Shown here piece by piece: positions 18,284 to 27,268 of a DNA stretch of 64,000 nucleotides; position 1 is the first letter of the stretch, and each line of letters opens with the position of its first letter. The notes beneath the pieces are model-generated. The model was not told where the DNA came from, did no database searches, and saw only the letters and a program-made list of their open reading frames with translations. The DNA comes from Nitrospirota bacterium (GTDB lineage: Bacteria > Nitrospirota > Thermodesulfovibrionia > Thermodesulfovibrionales > JdFR-88). The translations under genes and the position numbers were made by a program. The stretch is from contig JAKAKS010000006.1 in assembly GCA_021813405.1 (NCBI GenBank), positions 1 through 64,000 on the forward strand. Direction: 5' to 3'.

Positions 18284-19636
18284 ATGCTCTCCACTTATGA
18301 AATTAAATCAAGGCTGCTCAAGAGACTCTGGGCAAGAGATTTGAATTCATATCGCTGGCCATTACGCTTTGCGGTGCTGTCGGCCAGGCTTTCGCACGTG
18401 GCGGTAAACGCTTACCAGGACAAGCAGTTGTCGAATACGGCAATGAGCCTTGTGTACACAACTTTTCTGAGCCTTGTGCCGTTTCTGGCGCTAAGCTTCT
18501 CGGTACTTACGGCCTTCGGCGTCCAGAACCAGATTGCCCCATATATCCTGACGCTTCTGGCCCCGTTTGGAGAGCAGGGCCGGATTATAACCGGCAGGCT
18601 GCTGGACTATATAAATCACTTAAAGATCGGCGTGCTGGGCACCGCAGGGCTTGTGGGTCTGCTGTACACGTCCGTGTCGCTTATTCAAAAGATCGAAAAC
18701 GCCCTCAATTACATATGGAAATCGAAGCAAACAAGAAGTCTGATCAGGAGGTTCACGGATTATCTAAGCGTAATCCTGATAGGCCCGGTGCTGGTGTTTA
18801 CCGCTTTCGCGATGACATCGGCCTTCATGAACAGCAAGATCGCATACAGGATTACTTCCATCGAAGCGATTGGCCCTGTCATCTATTTTTTAGGAAAGCT
18901 CACCCCGTATTTTCTGGTTTCGGCTGCATTTGCGTTCATGTACGCATTCCTGCCCACAACAAGAGTAAGCATAAAGGCCGCCTTCACGGGAGGTGTTGTG
19001 GGCGGCATCCTGTGGCAAAGCGCAAGCTGGCTATTTGCGGAATTCACCATTTCATCAACCAGCTATCCGGCCATCTACTCGGGTATCGCCATCCTTCTTC
19101 TGTTCGCAATCTGGACGGGGCTTAACTGGCAGATATTTCTTATAGGCGCGGCTGTATCTTTCCACATGCAATATCCCCAGTTCCCGTTTATTTCGCAGGA
19201 GCCTCTTGTGCTTAGCGCCAGGCTGCATGAAAAGCTCTCTCTTTTATGCGCCTACCTGATAGCCGACAGTTTCTATTTCAATAAAACGCCCTGGTCTACC
19301 GATTCTCTTGTCGTATATACCGGAGCGCCACTGGAAGCCGTGCAGCAGGTGCTTAACACTCTGGCTGCAAACGGGTTTATTACCAAATCCGCGTCGGGAG
19401 AAACCTTTGTGCCCGCCAGGCCCGTGAACAGGATAAAGATAGCCGAAGTGGCAGAAGCGGCACGAGCGGCCTGGGAAACCGAATACCCGGTAAACTTTAT
19501 CCGGGCATTGCCGCCCATTGTAGAAGAAGTGTCTGCCGGGATTTCAGAATCGATTTCTGCCTCCCTGAAAAACAAGACCGTGGAGGACCTTGTGACTGGC
19601 TCCATGGCAACGGAGCGCAGTTATTCCATTTATTGA
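18284..19636 (+). CDS. YihY/BrkB family inner membrane protein
   Basis: Multiple TM segments; NTAMSLVYTTFLSLVPFLALSFSVL, SYPAIYSGIAILLLFAIWTGLNWQIFLIGA. Confidence 0.9.
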   Translation: MLSTYEIKSRLLKRLWARDLNSYRWPLRFAVLSARLSHVAVNAYQDKQLSNTAMSLVYTTFLSLVPFLALSFSVLTAFGVQNQIAPYILTLLAPFGEQGRIITGRLLDYINHLKIGVLGTAGLVGLLYTSVSLIQKIENALNYIWKSKQTRSLIRRFTDYLSVILIGPVLVFTAFAMTSAFMNSKIAYRITSIEAIGPVIYFLGKLTPYFLVSAAFAFMYAFLPTTRVSIKAAFTGGVVGGILWQSASWLFAEFTISSTSYPAIYSGIAILLLFAIWTGLNWQIFLIGAAVSFHMQYPQFPFISQEPLVLSARLHEKLSLLCAYLIADSFYFNKTPWSTDSLVVYTGAPLEAVQQVLNTLAANGFITKSASGETFVPARPVNRIKIAEVAEAARAAWETEYPVNFIRALPPIVEEVSAGISESISASLKNKTVEDLVTGSMATERSYSIY

Positions 19637-21237
19637 AACAGCCTTTTCAGCGCGCCGGGCAGCGGAGTATTCTGATTGGCCCCTCCCGGTAAAAATCTTT
19701 TCTTTAACTCCTGCTCTATCTTTTTCCCGGCCTGCTTGCCAAGAGCGGCCTGGTTTAAGGAAACGGCTGGTTTGCTGGCTGTGCCTTTCACCACAAAAGG
19801 CAAAACAGTCCAGCCGCTCTGGTTTTGCAAATACGCCTTGTATCTTCCGCCTGGCAGCTTTGCCGAAACGCCCGGCGGAAGTTTCAGATCGAAAGCGGCG
19901 CCAAGCGCTTCATTATACAAAGTCAATTTACCGGCTATGGGGTTTATCTCCATGTTTTGCGACAGCATCAATCCGTTAAATGTGATAACCCCGTCCGCGG
20001 CGCTGAAATTCAGCCTTGATGTGCCAAATGACGGGGCCGCCAGTTCCGGCGCCTGGAGAATCGAGGCAATCTGGCTTGTAATGGCGGATTTTTTTATCCT
20101 GAGCTTGCTCAGATTGGCCTGGCCGTTCCCGTTGAGTGTCCGCTTTGGGTCCGCCATGCTCACCGACATTACAGCCTTGAAGGAACCGGCTATGTCCGCC
20201 CTGGCCCCCTGCTGAAAACCCGAAGATATGGGGTTTAATGAAAAATTCCCTCCGGCCATCCGGTAGACTGCAAGGAAATCCTTGAACGTGATGCCTTTAT
20301 ATGTGGCCACTCCCACGGTTATCCTGCCATCGGCCGTAAATTTTGAAGTTGCGGCAGAGGGCGGCGCGGCCTTGCCTATTTTAGCGGGGGCCGGCTTGCC
20401 GGAAGGCGGCGCTTTTTTCATCTTTCCAAGCGCAGCCATAATCCTGTCCAGATTCAGGGTGGCCGCCTGCGCATTCACAGTGGCCACGGGGGCCTTCATG
20501 AAATTTTTAACGGCCCCGGTAACGTCTATTTTGTCGTTGCCGATAACCGCATTCAGGGCCAGCGTCATATCGTTGTTGAAATCTATCTTCCCCGATGTAT
20601 CAGCTTCCAGCCCGCCTATTACGGTTTTCATCGATTTGATATTCAGTGTCCCTGATACGGCGTATCCCGTCCCGGCCTGCTGAAGCCCGAACCTGGCATC
20701 TGCGGCCACCCCAATATTTGGAAGGGCCCCAAGCCTGTCTATGAACTGGGCCTGCGCGTTTTTTATAACTATGCTGTTTGCTTCGATTGTAAGCGGAAAG
20801 GCCTTCTTTTGCGCGGGGGCCTGCGCTGCCGGCTTCTGCGCTTCCATCCGTGCAACTATATCGCTGAAGTTATATTTGCCGTTTTTCCCCCTGATCACAA
20901 TAACATAAGGGGAGACCAGTTCTAATTTTGAGATGACAAGCTGCTTATGAAGAAGAGGCCAGAATTCATAGCTGAGCAGGAACTCCCCGGCCTTAAGGAA
21001 ATCGGTTTTGCCGCCGCTCTCTTTCAACGAAATGTTTTTTACGATAATCCCCTTGAAGATTGAAATGTTTATCTGTGATATGCTGGCCTCCCTCCCGGTT
21101 GCGGCCTCAATCTTTGGCAGCACGATAGTTTTAAGACGGTCCGAGGTGAAATAGCTTTTAACAAATATGGACGCGGCGGCCACAAGCACAATCAAAACCA
21201 CGATCACGGCCGCAATCACATAAAGCAGCTTTTTCAT
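19630..21237 (-). CDS. AsmA-family protein
   Basis: N-terminal TM then LPKIEAATGREASISQINISIFKGIIVKNISLKE; C-terminal AsmA-like region. Confidence 0.85.
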   Translation of the reverse strand: MKKLLYVIAAVIVVLIVLVAAASIFVKSYFTSDRLKTIVLPKIEAATGREASISQINISIFKGIIVKNISLKESGGKTDFLKAGEFLLSYEFWPLLHKQLVISKLELVSPYVIVIRGKNGKYNFSDIVARMEAQKPAAQAPAQKKAFPLTIEANSIVIKNAQAQFIDRLGALPNIGVAADARFGLQQAGTGYAVSGTLNIKSMKTVIGGLEADTSGKIDFNNDMTLALNAVIGNDKIDVTGAVKNFMKAPVATVNAQAATLNLDRIMAALGKMKKAPPSGKPAPAKIGKAAPPSAATSKFTADGRITVGVATYKGITFKDFLAVYRMAGGNFSLNPISSGFQQGARADIAGSFKAVMSVSMADPKRTLNGNGQANLSKLRIKKSAITSQIASILQAPELAAPSFGTSRLNFSAADGVITFNGLMLSQNMEINPIAGKLTLYNEALGAAFDLKLPPGVSAKLPGGRYKAYLQNQSGWTVLPFVVKGTASKPAVSLNQAALGKQAGKKIEQELKKRFLPGGANQNTPLPGALKRLFQ

Positions 21238-21341
21238 TTGAACGCTCCTTGCCCGGGGATTGGGGTAAACCCTGCTTAAATGCTAGAAAAGCGGGCCTGA
21301 GGTGTCAAGGAATATAGTTGCTTAAAAACTTGGCCCAGGTC

Positions 21342-21704
21342 CTATTCCTGGAATTCCGTTCTCACCAGGGCAAGTATGGAGGAGTATGGGACAATAACGT
21401 ATTTCTTGTTTTCGAATTCTATGTCCACAGCCTCGCTCTTCAGATATATGGCGTAATCGCCCTCGGCCGCCTCGATGGGGAAGTACCTTGGGGGCCGTCT
21501 TTTCTGTGTCCAGGGCTCGTCAAAGGCGCCGGACTCCGGCATGGGATACCCCGGCCCTGTTTTAATAACCTTGCCTCCACGCGCCCTCTCCTTCTCCTTT
21601 ACGTTCGGGGGCAGGTAAAGCCCGGCCGCGCTCTTTTCAGAGTCCTCATCGGGCTCTATAAGCACACGGTCCCCAGTCATTATCAGGTTCTTTATCGCTT
21701 TCAT
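21342..21704 (-). CDS. GroES-like (Cpn10-fold) protein
   Basis: DRVLIEPDEDSEKSAAGLYLPPNVKEKERARGGKVIKTGPG...IVPYSSILALV. Confidence 0.75.
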   Translation of the reverse strand: MKAIKNLIMTGDRVLIEPDEDSEKSAAGLYLPPNVKEKERARGGKVIKTGPGYPMPESGAFDEPWTQKRRPPRYFPIEAAEGDYAIYLKSEAVDIEFENKKYVIVPYSSILALVRTEFQE

Positions 21705-21727
21705 CAGGTTATTCTAACATGGCAGGA

Positions 21728-21759
21728 GGGCAAGGCCCGCACACATACGGGCCTTGCCC
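21728..21759. terminator. Strong hairpin downstream of the rubrerythrin gene
   Basis: GGGCAAGGCCCG - 8-nt loop - CGGGCCTTGCCC. Confidence 0.6.
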
Positions 21760-21772
21760 GGGGGGGGCTTGC

Positions 21773-22288
21773 TTAATCTATCTTTTTAAACGCCTTCTTC
21801 TTCGCCTTGCAAAGCGGGCATTCATCCAGGGCCTCTCCCTCAACGGTATAACCGCACACCTCGCATACGTAATACTGCTTTTCGGCCTTGTCTTCCATTG
21901 CGGCAAGCGCTTGTTTGAAAAGCTCCGCGTGCCCCCTTTCGGAATCTATCGCGTACTGAAAACTCCTCAGCGCCTGGCTGTTGCCCTCGGCCTTGGCGTC
22001 CTCTATCATGCGCGGGTACATTGTTTCAAACTCGAAGGTCTCGCCGTTGATGGCTTCGCCAAGGTTTTCTTTTGTGCTCTTTACCGCCCCCAGCGCCTTG
22101 AGATGGTTGTGCGAATGGATGGCCTCGGCCTCGGCAGCGGCCCTGAAAAGCCTTGCCGCGTTTTTAAAGCCCTCGGCATCCGCCTTTATCGCAAACAGCA
22201 GATATTTCCTGAACGCCTGTGATTCCCCGGCAAACGCCCCCCTCAAGTCCTGCACAGCCTTTGATTCAGTTGCAGCGGTTCCAGCCAT
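21773..22288 (-). CDS. Rubrerythrin
   Basis: Ferritin-like AFAGESQAFRKYLLFA...EAIHSHNHLKAL plus C-terminal rubredoxin-like YVCEVCGYTVEGEALDECPLCKAKKKAF. Confidence 0.95.
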   Translation of the reverse strand: MAGTAATESKAVQDLRGAFAGESQAFRKYLLFAIKADAEGFKNAARLFRAAAEAEAIHSHNHLKALGAVKSTKENLGEAINGETFEFETMYPRMIEDAKAEGNSQALRSFQYAIDSERGHAELFKQALAAMEDKAEKQYYVCEVCGYTVEGEALDECPLCKAKKKAFKKID

Positions 22289-22304
22289 TATTATTTTCTC
22301 CTCT

Positions 22305-22874
22305 TTATATTCTGGAATTTACAGTGCCCCAGTTGATGTTTTTGAAAAAAGCCTCTATATAATCTGCCCTTTTGAGTCCGTAATCGGTAAGATACGCGTG
22401 TTCGAAAACGTCCATGATAAGCACCGGTGTACAGCCCGCCGGATGGGAAACGTCGTGCTCGTTAATCCAGAAATTTATAAGCTTGCCGGAGCGCGGGTCC
22501 TTGTAAAGCGCCACCCATCCGATGCCGCGCATCATGCCTGCCGCCTTGAATTCCTTTTTCCAATTGTCAAAGCTGCCAAAGCTTGCCTCTATCTCTTTCA
22601 CTATCTTCCCGTCAGGCGCGCCGGAACCGCCCAAATTCTCGAAATAAAGCTCGTGCAGCCTCATGCCGTTGAATTCCCACCCAAGCCTTCTTTTCATCTC
22701 GGAAAATTCCGGCGTGGGGGCGCCGTCGCCCGGCCCGGCCGCAAGTTTTTCCAGAAGCTTGTTTGTATTGGCAACATACCCCTGGTAAAGCGTAAAATGA
22801 TTTTTAAGGATTGCCTCGCCAAACCCCTCCATCTTACCTACCAAGGCAGAATAGTCCCTGGCCTCATAACCCAT
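22305..22874 (-). CDS. sodB: Fe/Mn superoxide dismutase
   Basis: NGMRLHELYFENLGG, FDNWKKEFKAAG, GWVALYKDP, MDVFEHAYLTDYG; start at RBS-linked ATG (aaaggaggagaatcgATG). Confidence 0.93.
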   Translation of the reverse strand: MGYEARDYSALVGKMEGFGEAILKNHFTLYQGYVANTNKLLEKLAAGPGDGAPTPEFSEMKRRLGWEFNGMRLHELYFENLGGSGAPDGKIVKEIEASFGSFDNWKKEFKAAGMMRGIGWVALYKDPRSGKLINFWINEHDVSHPAGCTPVLIMDVFEHAYLTDYGLKRADYIEAFFKNINWGTVNSRI

Positions 22875-22917
22875 CGATTCTCCTCCTTTAGCTCCCCGCA
22901 AAATCAGCGCGGGTTTT

Positions 22918-23058
22918 TCAGTGCAGCGTCAGTTCTTTTTTAAAAACCTTGAAGCCGCAAACCTCGCATACCGCTTCTTTTATCGCCCAGATGTCCACAT
23001 CGCTGCCGCATACCGGGCATGTAACGAAGATAAACTCAGCAAACGTGCTTTCCCTCAT
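22918..23058 (-). CDS. 46-aa zinc-ribbon/rubredoxin-like two-CxxC protein
   Basis: Hand translation: MRESTFAEFIFVTCPVCGSDVDIWAIKEAVCEVCGFKVFKKELTLH*; below the ORF-track cutoff; overlaps upstream CDS by 23 nt. Confidence 0.75.
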   Translation of the reverse strand: MRESTFAEFIFVTCPVCGSDVDIWAIKEAVCEVCGFKVFKKELTLH

Positions 23059-23485
23059 TTGCTTTCCTCCATCCGCTTTTTGAGAGGCGTTCCATACGGT
23101 CCATTGTCCATCTTCTGAACTCCCGCACGTACCTCAGCTTGTCCTGCCCGCACATCTCCAGCAGTTGCTTCTTTTCCTTCGCGGATTCTTCCACGTCGCC
23201 CGGATAAACACCCTTCCATGTGCACCACCCCCCGTCAAATATATATTCCGGCGTCAGCCTCACGTTTCTTGGCAGCTTGGCGGCGGCGAACGCGGCTATC
23301 TCCATGTCATAATCTATTACCCATCCGTTGTCCGTCACCATGGTGCCGGAATCAAGCGCCACGCTTCCGGAGCAAACAGGGCAGTACAGGGCTTTTACGA
23401 CCTCCGGGGGCATCATCTCGTCCTTCAGGTTTATGCTTGCCGCAGCGCGCCCGCATTCGCATATGATCTTATGGTCTACGCACAT
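23036..23485 (-). CDS. Conserved hypothetical Cys-rich protein
   Basis: MCVDHKIICECGRAAA...LYCPVCSG; co-directional with and tightly packed in the perR-sod-rbr cluster. Confidence 0.8.
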   Translation of the reverse strand: MCVDHKIICECGRAAASINLKDEMMPPEVVKALYCPVCSGSVALDSGTMVTDNGWVIDYDMEIAAFAAAKLPRNVRLTPEYIFDGGWCTWKGVYPGDVEESAKEKKQLLEMCGQDKLRYVREFRRWTMDRMERLSKSGWRKANEGKHVC

Positions 23486-23490
23486 TTCAG

Positions 23491-23919
23491 TTAGCCCTCC
23501 TGGCCTGTTTTTTTCTGGTCTTTATTTTGTCCGCAAGCGGGACAGATACCGTAAAACTCCACATGATTGCCCGTGATCTGGTAACCGCCTGCCACCTGGC
23601 CGGGCAGATCAAGGACAAAATCATAAACGATATCTGACACCCGCTTGCACCCAAGGCAGATTAAATGATGATGGGGCCTGGTGTCCGGATCGTACCGTTT
23701 CTTGGCCGGGTCGATCGTAAGTTCCAGCAGGCTTCCCTTATCTTTCAGGGCCGCAAGCGTGTTATATACCGTGGCCACCGAAATTGAAGGGAACCTCTTG
23801 GCAACGGCCTCGTAAATCTCCTCCGCGGAAGGATGCGATGTGTTGCCCTTCAAAAAGTCCAGTATCGCCATCCTCTGCGGCGTTGCCTTCAGCCCTATGT
23901 CTTTAAGCGCTTTGTTCAT
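23491..23919 (-). CDS. Fur-family transcriptional regulator, PerR-like
   Basis: LKATPQRMAILDFLKGNTSHPSAEEIYEAVAKRFPSISVATVYNTLAALKDKG...HHHLICLGC...CPACG. Confidence 0.93.
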   Translation of the reverse strand: MNKALKDIGLKATPQRMAILDFLKGNTSHPSAEEIYEAVAKRFPSISVATVYNTLAALKDKGSLLELTIDPAKKRYDPDTRPHHHLICLGCKRVSDIVYDFVLDLPGQVAGGYQITGNHVEFYGICPACGQNKDQKKTGQEG

Positions 23920-23937
23920 TTGTCATTATTCTAAATT

Positions 23938-23950
23938 AAGAATTATTCTT
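23938..23950. promoter_or_regulatory. PerR/Fur-type operator candidate
   Basis: AAGAAT-T-ATTCTT perfect 6-1-6 palindrome overlapping ATTCT-AAATTA-AGAAT (23928-23943), starting 19 bp upstream of the perR-like start. Confidence 0.6.
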
Positions 23951-24024
23951 TGTCAAGATAAATTTTTAATAAAAATCATTTTTAGCCACAACTAAACTTT
24001 AGCCCGGTTTGTTCCCGGAAAACA

Positions 24025-24036
24025 TGATCAAAGTCA
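24025..24036. promoter_or_regulatory. CRP/FNR-type half-site pair candidate
   Basis: TGATcaaaGTCA matches TGAY-N4-RTCA pattern. Confidence 0.35.
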
Positions 24037-24196
24037 TAATTGCGCCCCATCCCGGCCCCTTTTTTTTATATGTTCCAGCCGTAATACGGATGTGCCTGAT
24101 TTAAAATGGATTTTTCGTAATTTTTCTGTTCCTTACGTTCAATCTGTTCCCGGCATGTTTTTGAAGCCCCCCTCCGCGTCTTGTATACCATAAGGC

Positions 24197-24242
24197 ACCA
24201 TGACATAGTCCATATGACATGCGTCAGGAAGTCCACGTCATG
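24197..24242 (-). repeat. Dispersed 46-bp imperfect repeat, copy 2
   Basis: Reverse complement catgacgtggacttcctgacgcatgtcatatggactatgtcatggt; 40/46 match to 227-272. Confidence 0.75.
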
Positions 24243-24345
24243 GGGGATTCCCTGACCACGTCTTCCTACCATGTAAACTCACGGGAGAGGGTGATGCGGG
24301 AACTCCCCCGAATTTAATTTTTAAGCCTTTGACGCACCTGGGACA

Positions 24346-24495
24346 GCGGGGCGGTTAGTGAGCGAAGTGGCCGGGCGAGCCGTATCGGACCTTTGGCGAA
24401 GCGGCGCCGTTTGCCGTATTCATGTGAGCAGCGGGACACAGACCTTCAATTTACCAAAGCGAGACGAGGGTTAACGGAGACAAACACCGCCCCGC
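24346..24495. other. Possible structured intergenic element bounded by inverted GC-rich arms
   Basis: GCGGGGCGGT (24346-24355) and ACCGCCCCGC (24486-24495) are exact reverse complements. Confidence 0.35.
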
Positions 24496-24586
24496 GAGAA
24501 AAGGAAAAAACTCAAATGAGAGATTCCGGCATATCGGCGAATGCCGCCAAAAATCAAAATTTATTTCCGATTAAGTGAAACAGGTT

Positions 24587-25480
24587 CTAATACACCATCC
24601 TTAATTTTTCCTTGGCAATCTCAACAGTAAGCGGCCCCTTGCCTATGTAATCCCCGTCCGCCTGCACGTGGGGCGTTCCGCTTATCTGTATGCTGGAGCA
24701 ACTTGTATACAGTACGCCTTTCATCGTTGTATGCGCACCGGCAAGAAAGCCCAGCGCGAACCTGAGAATATCCAGCTTTCCAAATCCACGCACGGCCACG
24801 GCGTACAGATACGGGGTCGAAATGTCCGCGTCCGGCGCGGCTTTCATATAGCCGCCGTACCGCGCGCCCTTGCACACGATAACACTGGAGGCCGCTATCT
24901 GCCGCCCGCCGTCTATTTTTAAAGACAGGCGCTCCGGCTTCCAGCCGCCAAGGAGTTTCAGGCCGCCCATTATATATCCAGTTTTTCCGGGGGAGCCTTT
25001 GGCCGCCGTTGCTACCCTGTAAACGGCCTCGCCGTCGAAGCCCACGCCAGCCATCAGCAGGAACTTCCTTTCCAGCCCGTTTTCAAACCCCAGATGCCCC
25101 AGATATACCGGCCTGGCCCCGCCTTTTTTCATCCGGCCGGCTATCAGCCTTGCCGCGCCTTCCACATTGCCGGGTATGTGAAGCTCCTTGGCAAGCACGT
25201 TGGTTGTGCCGGTTGGGATTATGCCCATGGCCGCCCCGGAACCTGCAAGCCCGTTTGCCACCTCATTGAAAGTGCCGTCGCCTCCGGCGGCAACTACAAT
25301 ATCCATACCCTCCTGCGCCGCCTTTTTTGCCAGCTCGATGCCATGGCCTTTATGGGCGGTCTGAAGAGGCTGTGTTTTTATCCCGGCCTCTTCCAGAAGC
25401 CGGACGGCAAGGGCAACTTTTTTCTGCGAGCCCCTTAGCGATGCCGGGTTCCAGATGATGCAGGCGTTCATAAAGGGCAT
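24587..25480 (-). CDS. YegS/diacylglycerol kinase-family lipid kinase
   Basis: IVVAAGGDGTFNEVANGLAGSGAAMGIIPTGTTNVLAKELHIP. Confidence 0.93.
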   Translation of the reverse strand: MPFMNACIIWNPASLRGSQKKVALAVRLLEEAGIKTQPLQTAHKGHGIELAKKAAQEGMDIVVAAGGDGTFNEVANGLAGSGAAMGIIPTGTTNVLAKELHIPGNVEGAARLIAGRMKKGGARPVYLGHLGFENGLERKFLLMAGVGFDGEAVYRVATAAKGSPGKTGYIMGGLKLLGGWKPERLSLKIDGGRQIAASSVIVCKGARYGGYMKAAPDADISTPYLYAVAVRGFGKLDILRFALGFLAGAHTTMKGVLYTSCSSIQISGTPHVQADGDYIGKGPLTVEIAKEKLRMVY

Positions 25481-26226
25481 ATCTCCCCACGCATGCGCCC
25501 TGCCCTGCTGATGATTACCGGTTCCCGCTCAAGATAATCAATAACGGCTTCCACCGGCGCATCCTTTTCAAGAAAGAAGGCCCGCCCGCCTTCCGGGGAT
25601 TTTTTGGGCTTCAGGTTTTCAATCCGCACGTAGCCGTTTTTTCTGCTGGAAACGTACCCGGTGGCATATTCCGGATCGTCGGAAACGCAGAACTCCGCCA
25701 AGATAAACGGACAGCTTGCAACCTTGGCCGCAAGCAGCATCGCCTCAAATGCCCGCCGGTGCGTTATGCCGCATCCGGCCAGCTTTTTTTGAAGCGTTTT
25801 CTGCGCACCCGGCGTAATGCCGAAAACAGATGCGCGGACGCCCCTTTTTTTGGATGTGTCCAGCCGCCTTCCGGTTTCGGCACAAAGGAGGGCTGCCCCG
25901 CGCATGGCCGGCGGACGGATTGCGGCAAGGGCGGCCCTGATGGCGCGGCTGGAAATGCCGGCATCTTTCAAAAAAACTTCGGCGGCGCTCCTGGCGTCCG
26001 CAACTGATGCCGACTTTACAGTGCTTACCGGAAGCGCGCTTATCATCTTTGGCTTCAGCGGAATTGGCTCAATGCTCAGGTAGATGCCGCCCGGGCGGGT
26101 TTTAAGGCGCATGGCCCGTTCAACCATGGCTGAGGCCGCGCCCTGGACATCTTTTGCGCCGAATATGCCCTCGGCCCCCGATAAATGCAGCCCGTCTTTT
26201 TCCGCCCTCATCCGGACCGAATACAT
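25468..26226 (-). CDS. bioW: 6-carboxyhexanoate-CoA ligase BioW
   Basis: MYSVRMRAEKDGLHLSGAEGIF...AALCAETGRRLDTSKKRGVRAS; adjacent to bioB. Confidence 0.88.
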   Translation of the reverse strand: MYSVRMRAEKDGLHLSGAEGIFGAKDVQGAASAMVERAMRLKTRPGGIYLSIEPIPLKPKMISALPVSTVKSASVADARSAAEVFLKDAGISSRAIRAALAAIRPPAMRGAALLCAETGRRLDTSKKRGVRASVFGITPGAQKTLQKKLAGCGITHRRAFEAMLLAAKVASCPFILAEFCVSDDPEYATGYVSSRKNGYVRIENLKPKKSPEGGRAFFLEKDAPVEAVIDYLEREPVIISRAGRMRGEICPL

Positions 26227-26247
26227 TTTATTGCTTTGGCCGGCCCC

Positions 26248-27234
26248 TCATGCTGGCAGGAGACCGAAATCTTTTATCAGCCTGTGGTCCGCTTCCGGTT
26301 GCCTGCCGGATTTGGTCAGGTAATTGCCGGTGAGTATGCCGTCCGCCCCGGCCGCAAATACAAATGAATTGAACTCGCCTAAACATTGCAGCCTGCCGCC
26401 GCATACCCGGATTTCGCGCTGGGGCAGAAGCAGCCTGTAAACGCTTATTATCTTAAGCGCCTCCAGAGGGGGCAGCATGGCGGATTTTGCAAGCCTTGTG
26501 CCCTTCACAGGTATAAGGAAGTTTATTGGAACGGAGTCGGCCTCCAGCCGTTTTATTTCCAATGCCATGTCCACCCTGTCTTCCCAGGTTTCGCCAATGC
26601 CGAAGAGGCCGCCGCAGCAGAGTGACAGCCCCGCCCGTTTTGCCGCCTCCGCCGTCTTTACCTTCTCTTTATATGAGTGAGTGGTGCATACATGGGGAAA
26701 AAACCTTTCCGAGGTTTCCAGGTTGTTATGGTAGCGCTCCAGCCCGGCGTCTTTTAAAAGCCTGAGATCCTCCGCGGACAATATCCCAAGGGTTGCGCAT
26801 GGCAGCATTCCGGTTTTTCTTATTTCGGTGATGGCTTTGGCAATGGAGGCCAGCTCTTTTTTTGACGGCTTTTTCCCGCTTGTAACCACGCAGAAACGCC
26901 TTGCGCCCGCCTCATGGGCCTTCTTTGCATTGAATGCCATTTCTTTTACCGGCATCAGCGGATAGGATTTTATGCCGCTTCTGGCCTTGCCGGACTGGGC
27001 GCAGTAAGCGCAGTCCTCCGGGCATCCGCCCGATTTTGCGTTTACGATGGCGCATATATCCACAAGATTGCCGCGCTGTGCCTGGCGCACGGCATTTGCC
27101 AGAGCAAAAAGCCTGATCAGCGCATGGCCTTCCAGCCTTGCTGCGGCAAGCGCGGCCTCTTTTGATATGCCCTTGCCGGTGAACGCGCCGGGGCAGGCCA
27201 GTTCCTCCGTGGACTTCAGGATGGAGAAGTACAT
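26248..27234 (-). CDS. bioB: Biotin synthase
   Basis: NAKSGGCPEDCAYCAQSGKARSG, YHNNLETSERFFPHVCTTHSYKEKVKT. Confidence 0.97.
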   Translation of the reverse strand: MYFSILKSTEELACPGAFTGKGISKEAALAAARLEGHALIRLFALANAVRQAQRGNLVDICAIVNAKSGGCPEDCAYCAQSGKARSGIKSYPLMPVKEMAFNAKKAHEAGARRFCVVTSGKKPSKKELASIAKAITEIRKTGMLPCATLGILSAEDLRLLKDAGLERYHNNLETSERFFPHVCTTHSYKEKVKTAEAAKRAGLSLCCGGLFGIGETWEDRVDMALEIKRLEADSVPINFLIPVKGTRLAKSAMLPPLEALKIISVYRLLLPQREIRVCGGRLQCLGEFNSFVFAAGADGILTGNYLTKSGRQPEADHRLIKDFGLLPA

Positions 27235-27268
27235 AACGGGTTATTTTGGGGCAATCGCACAGCCGGGG

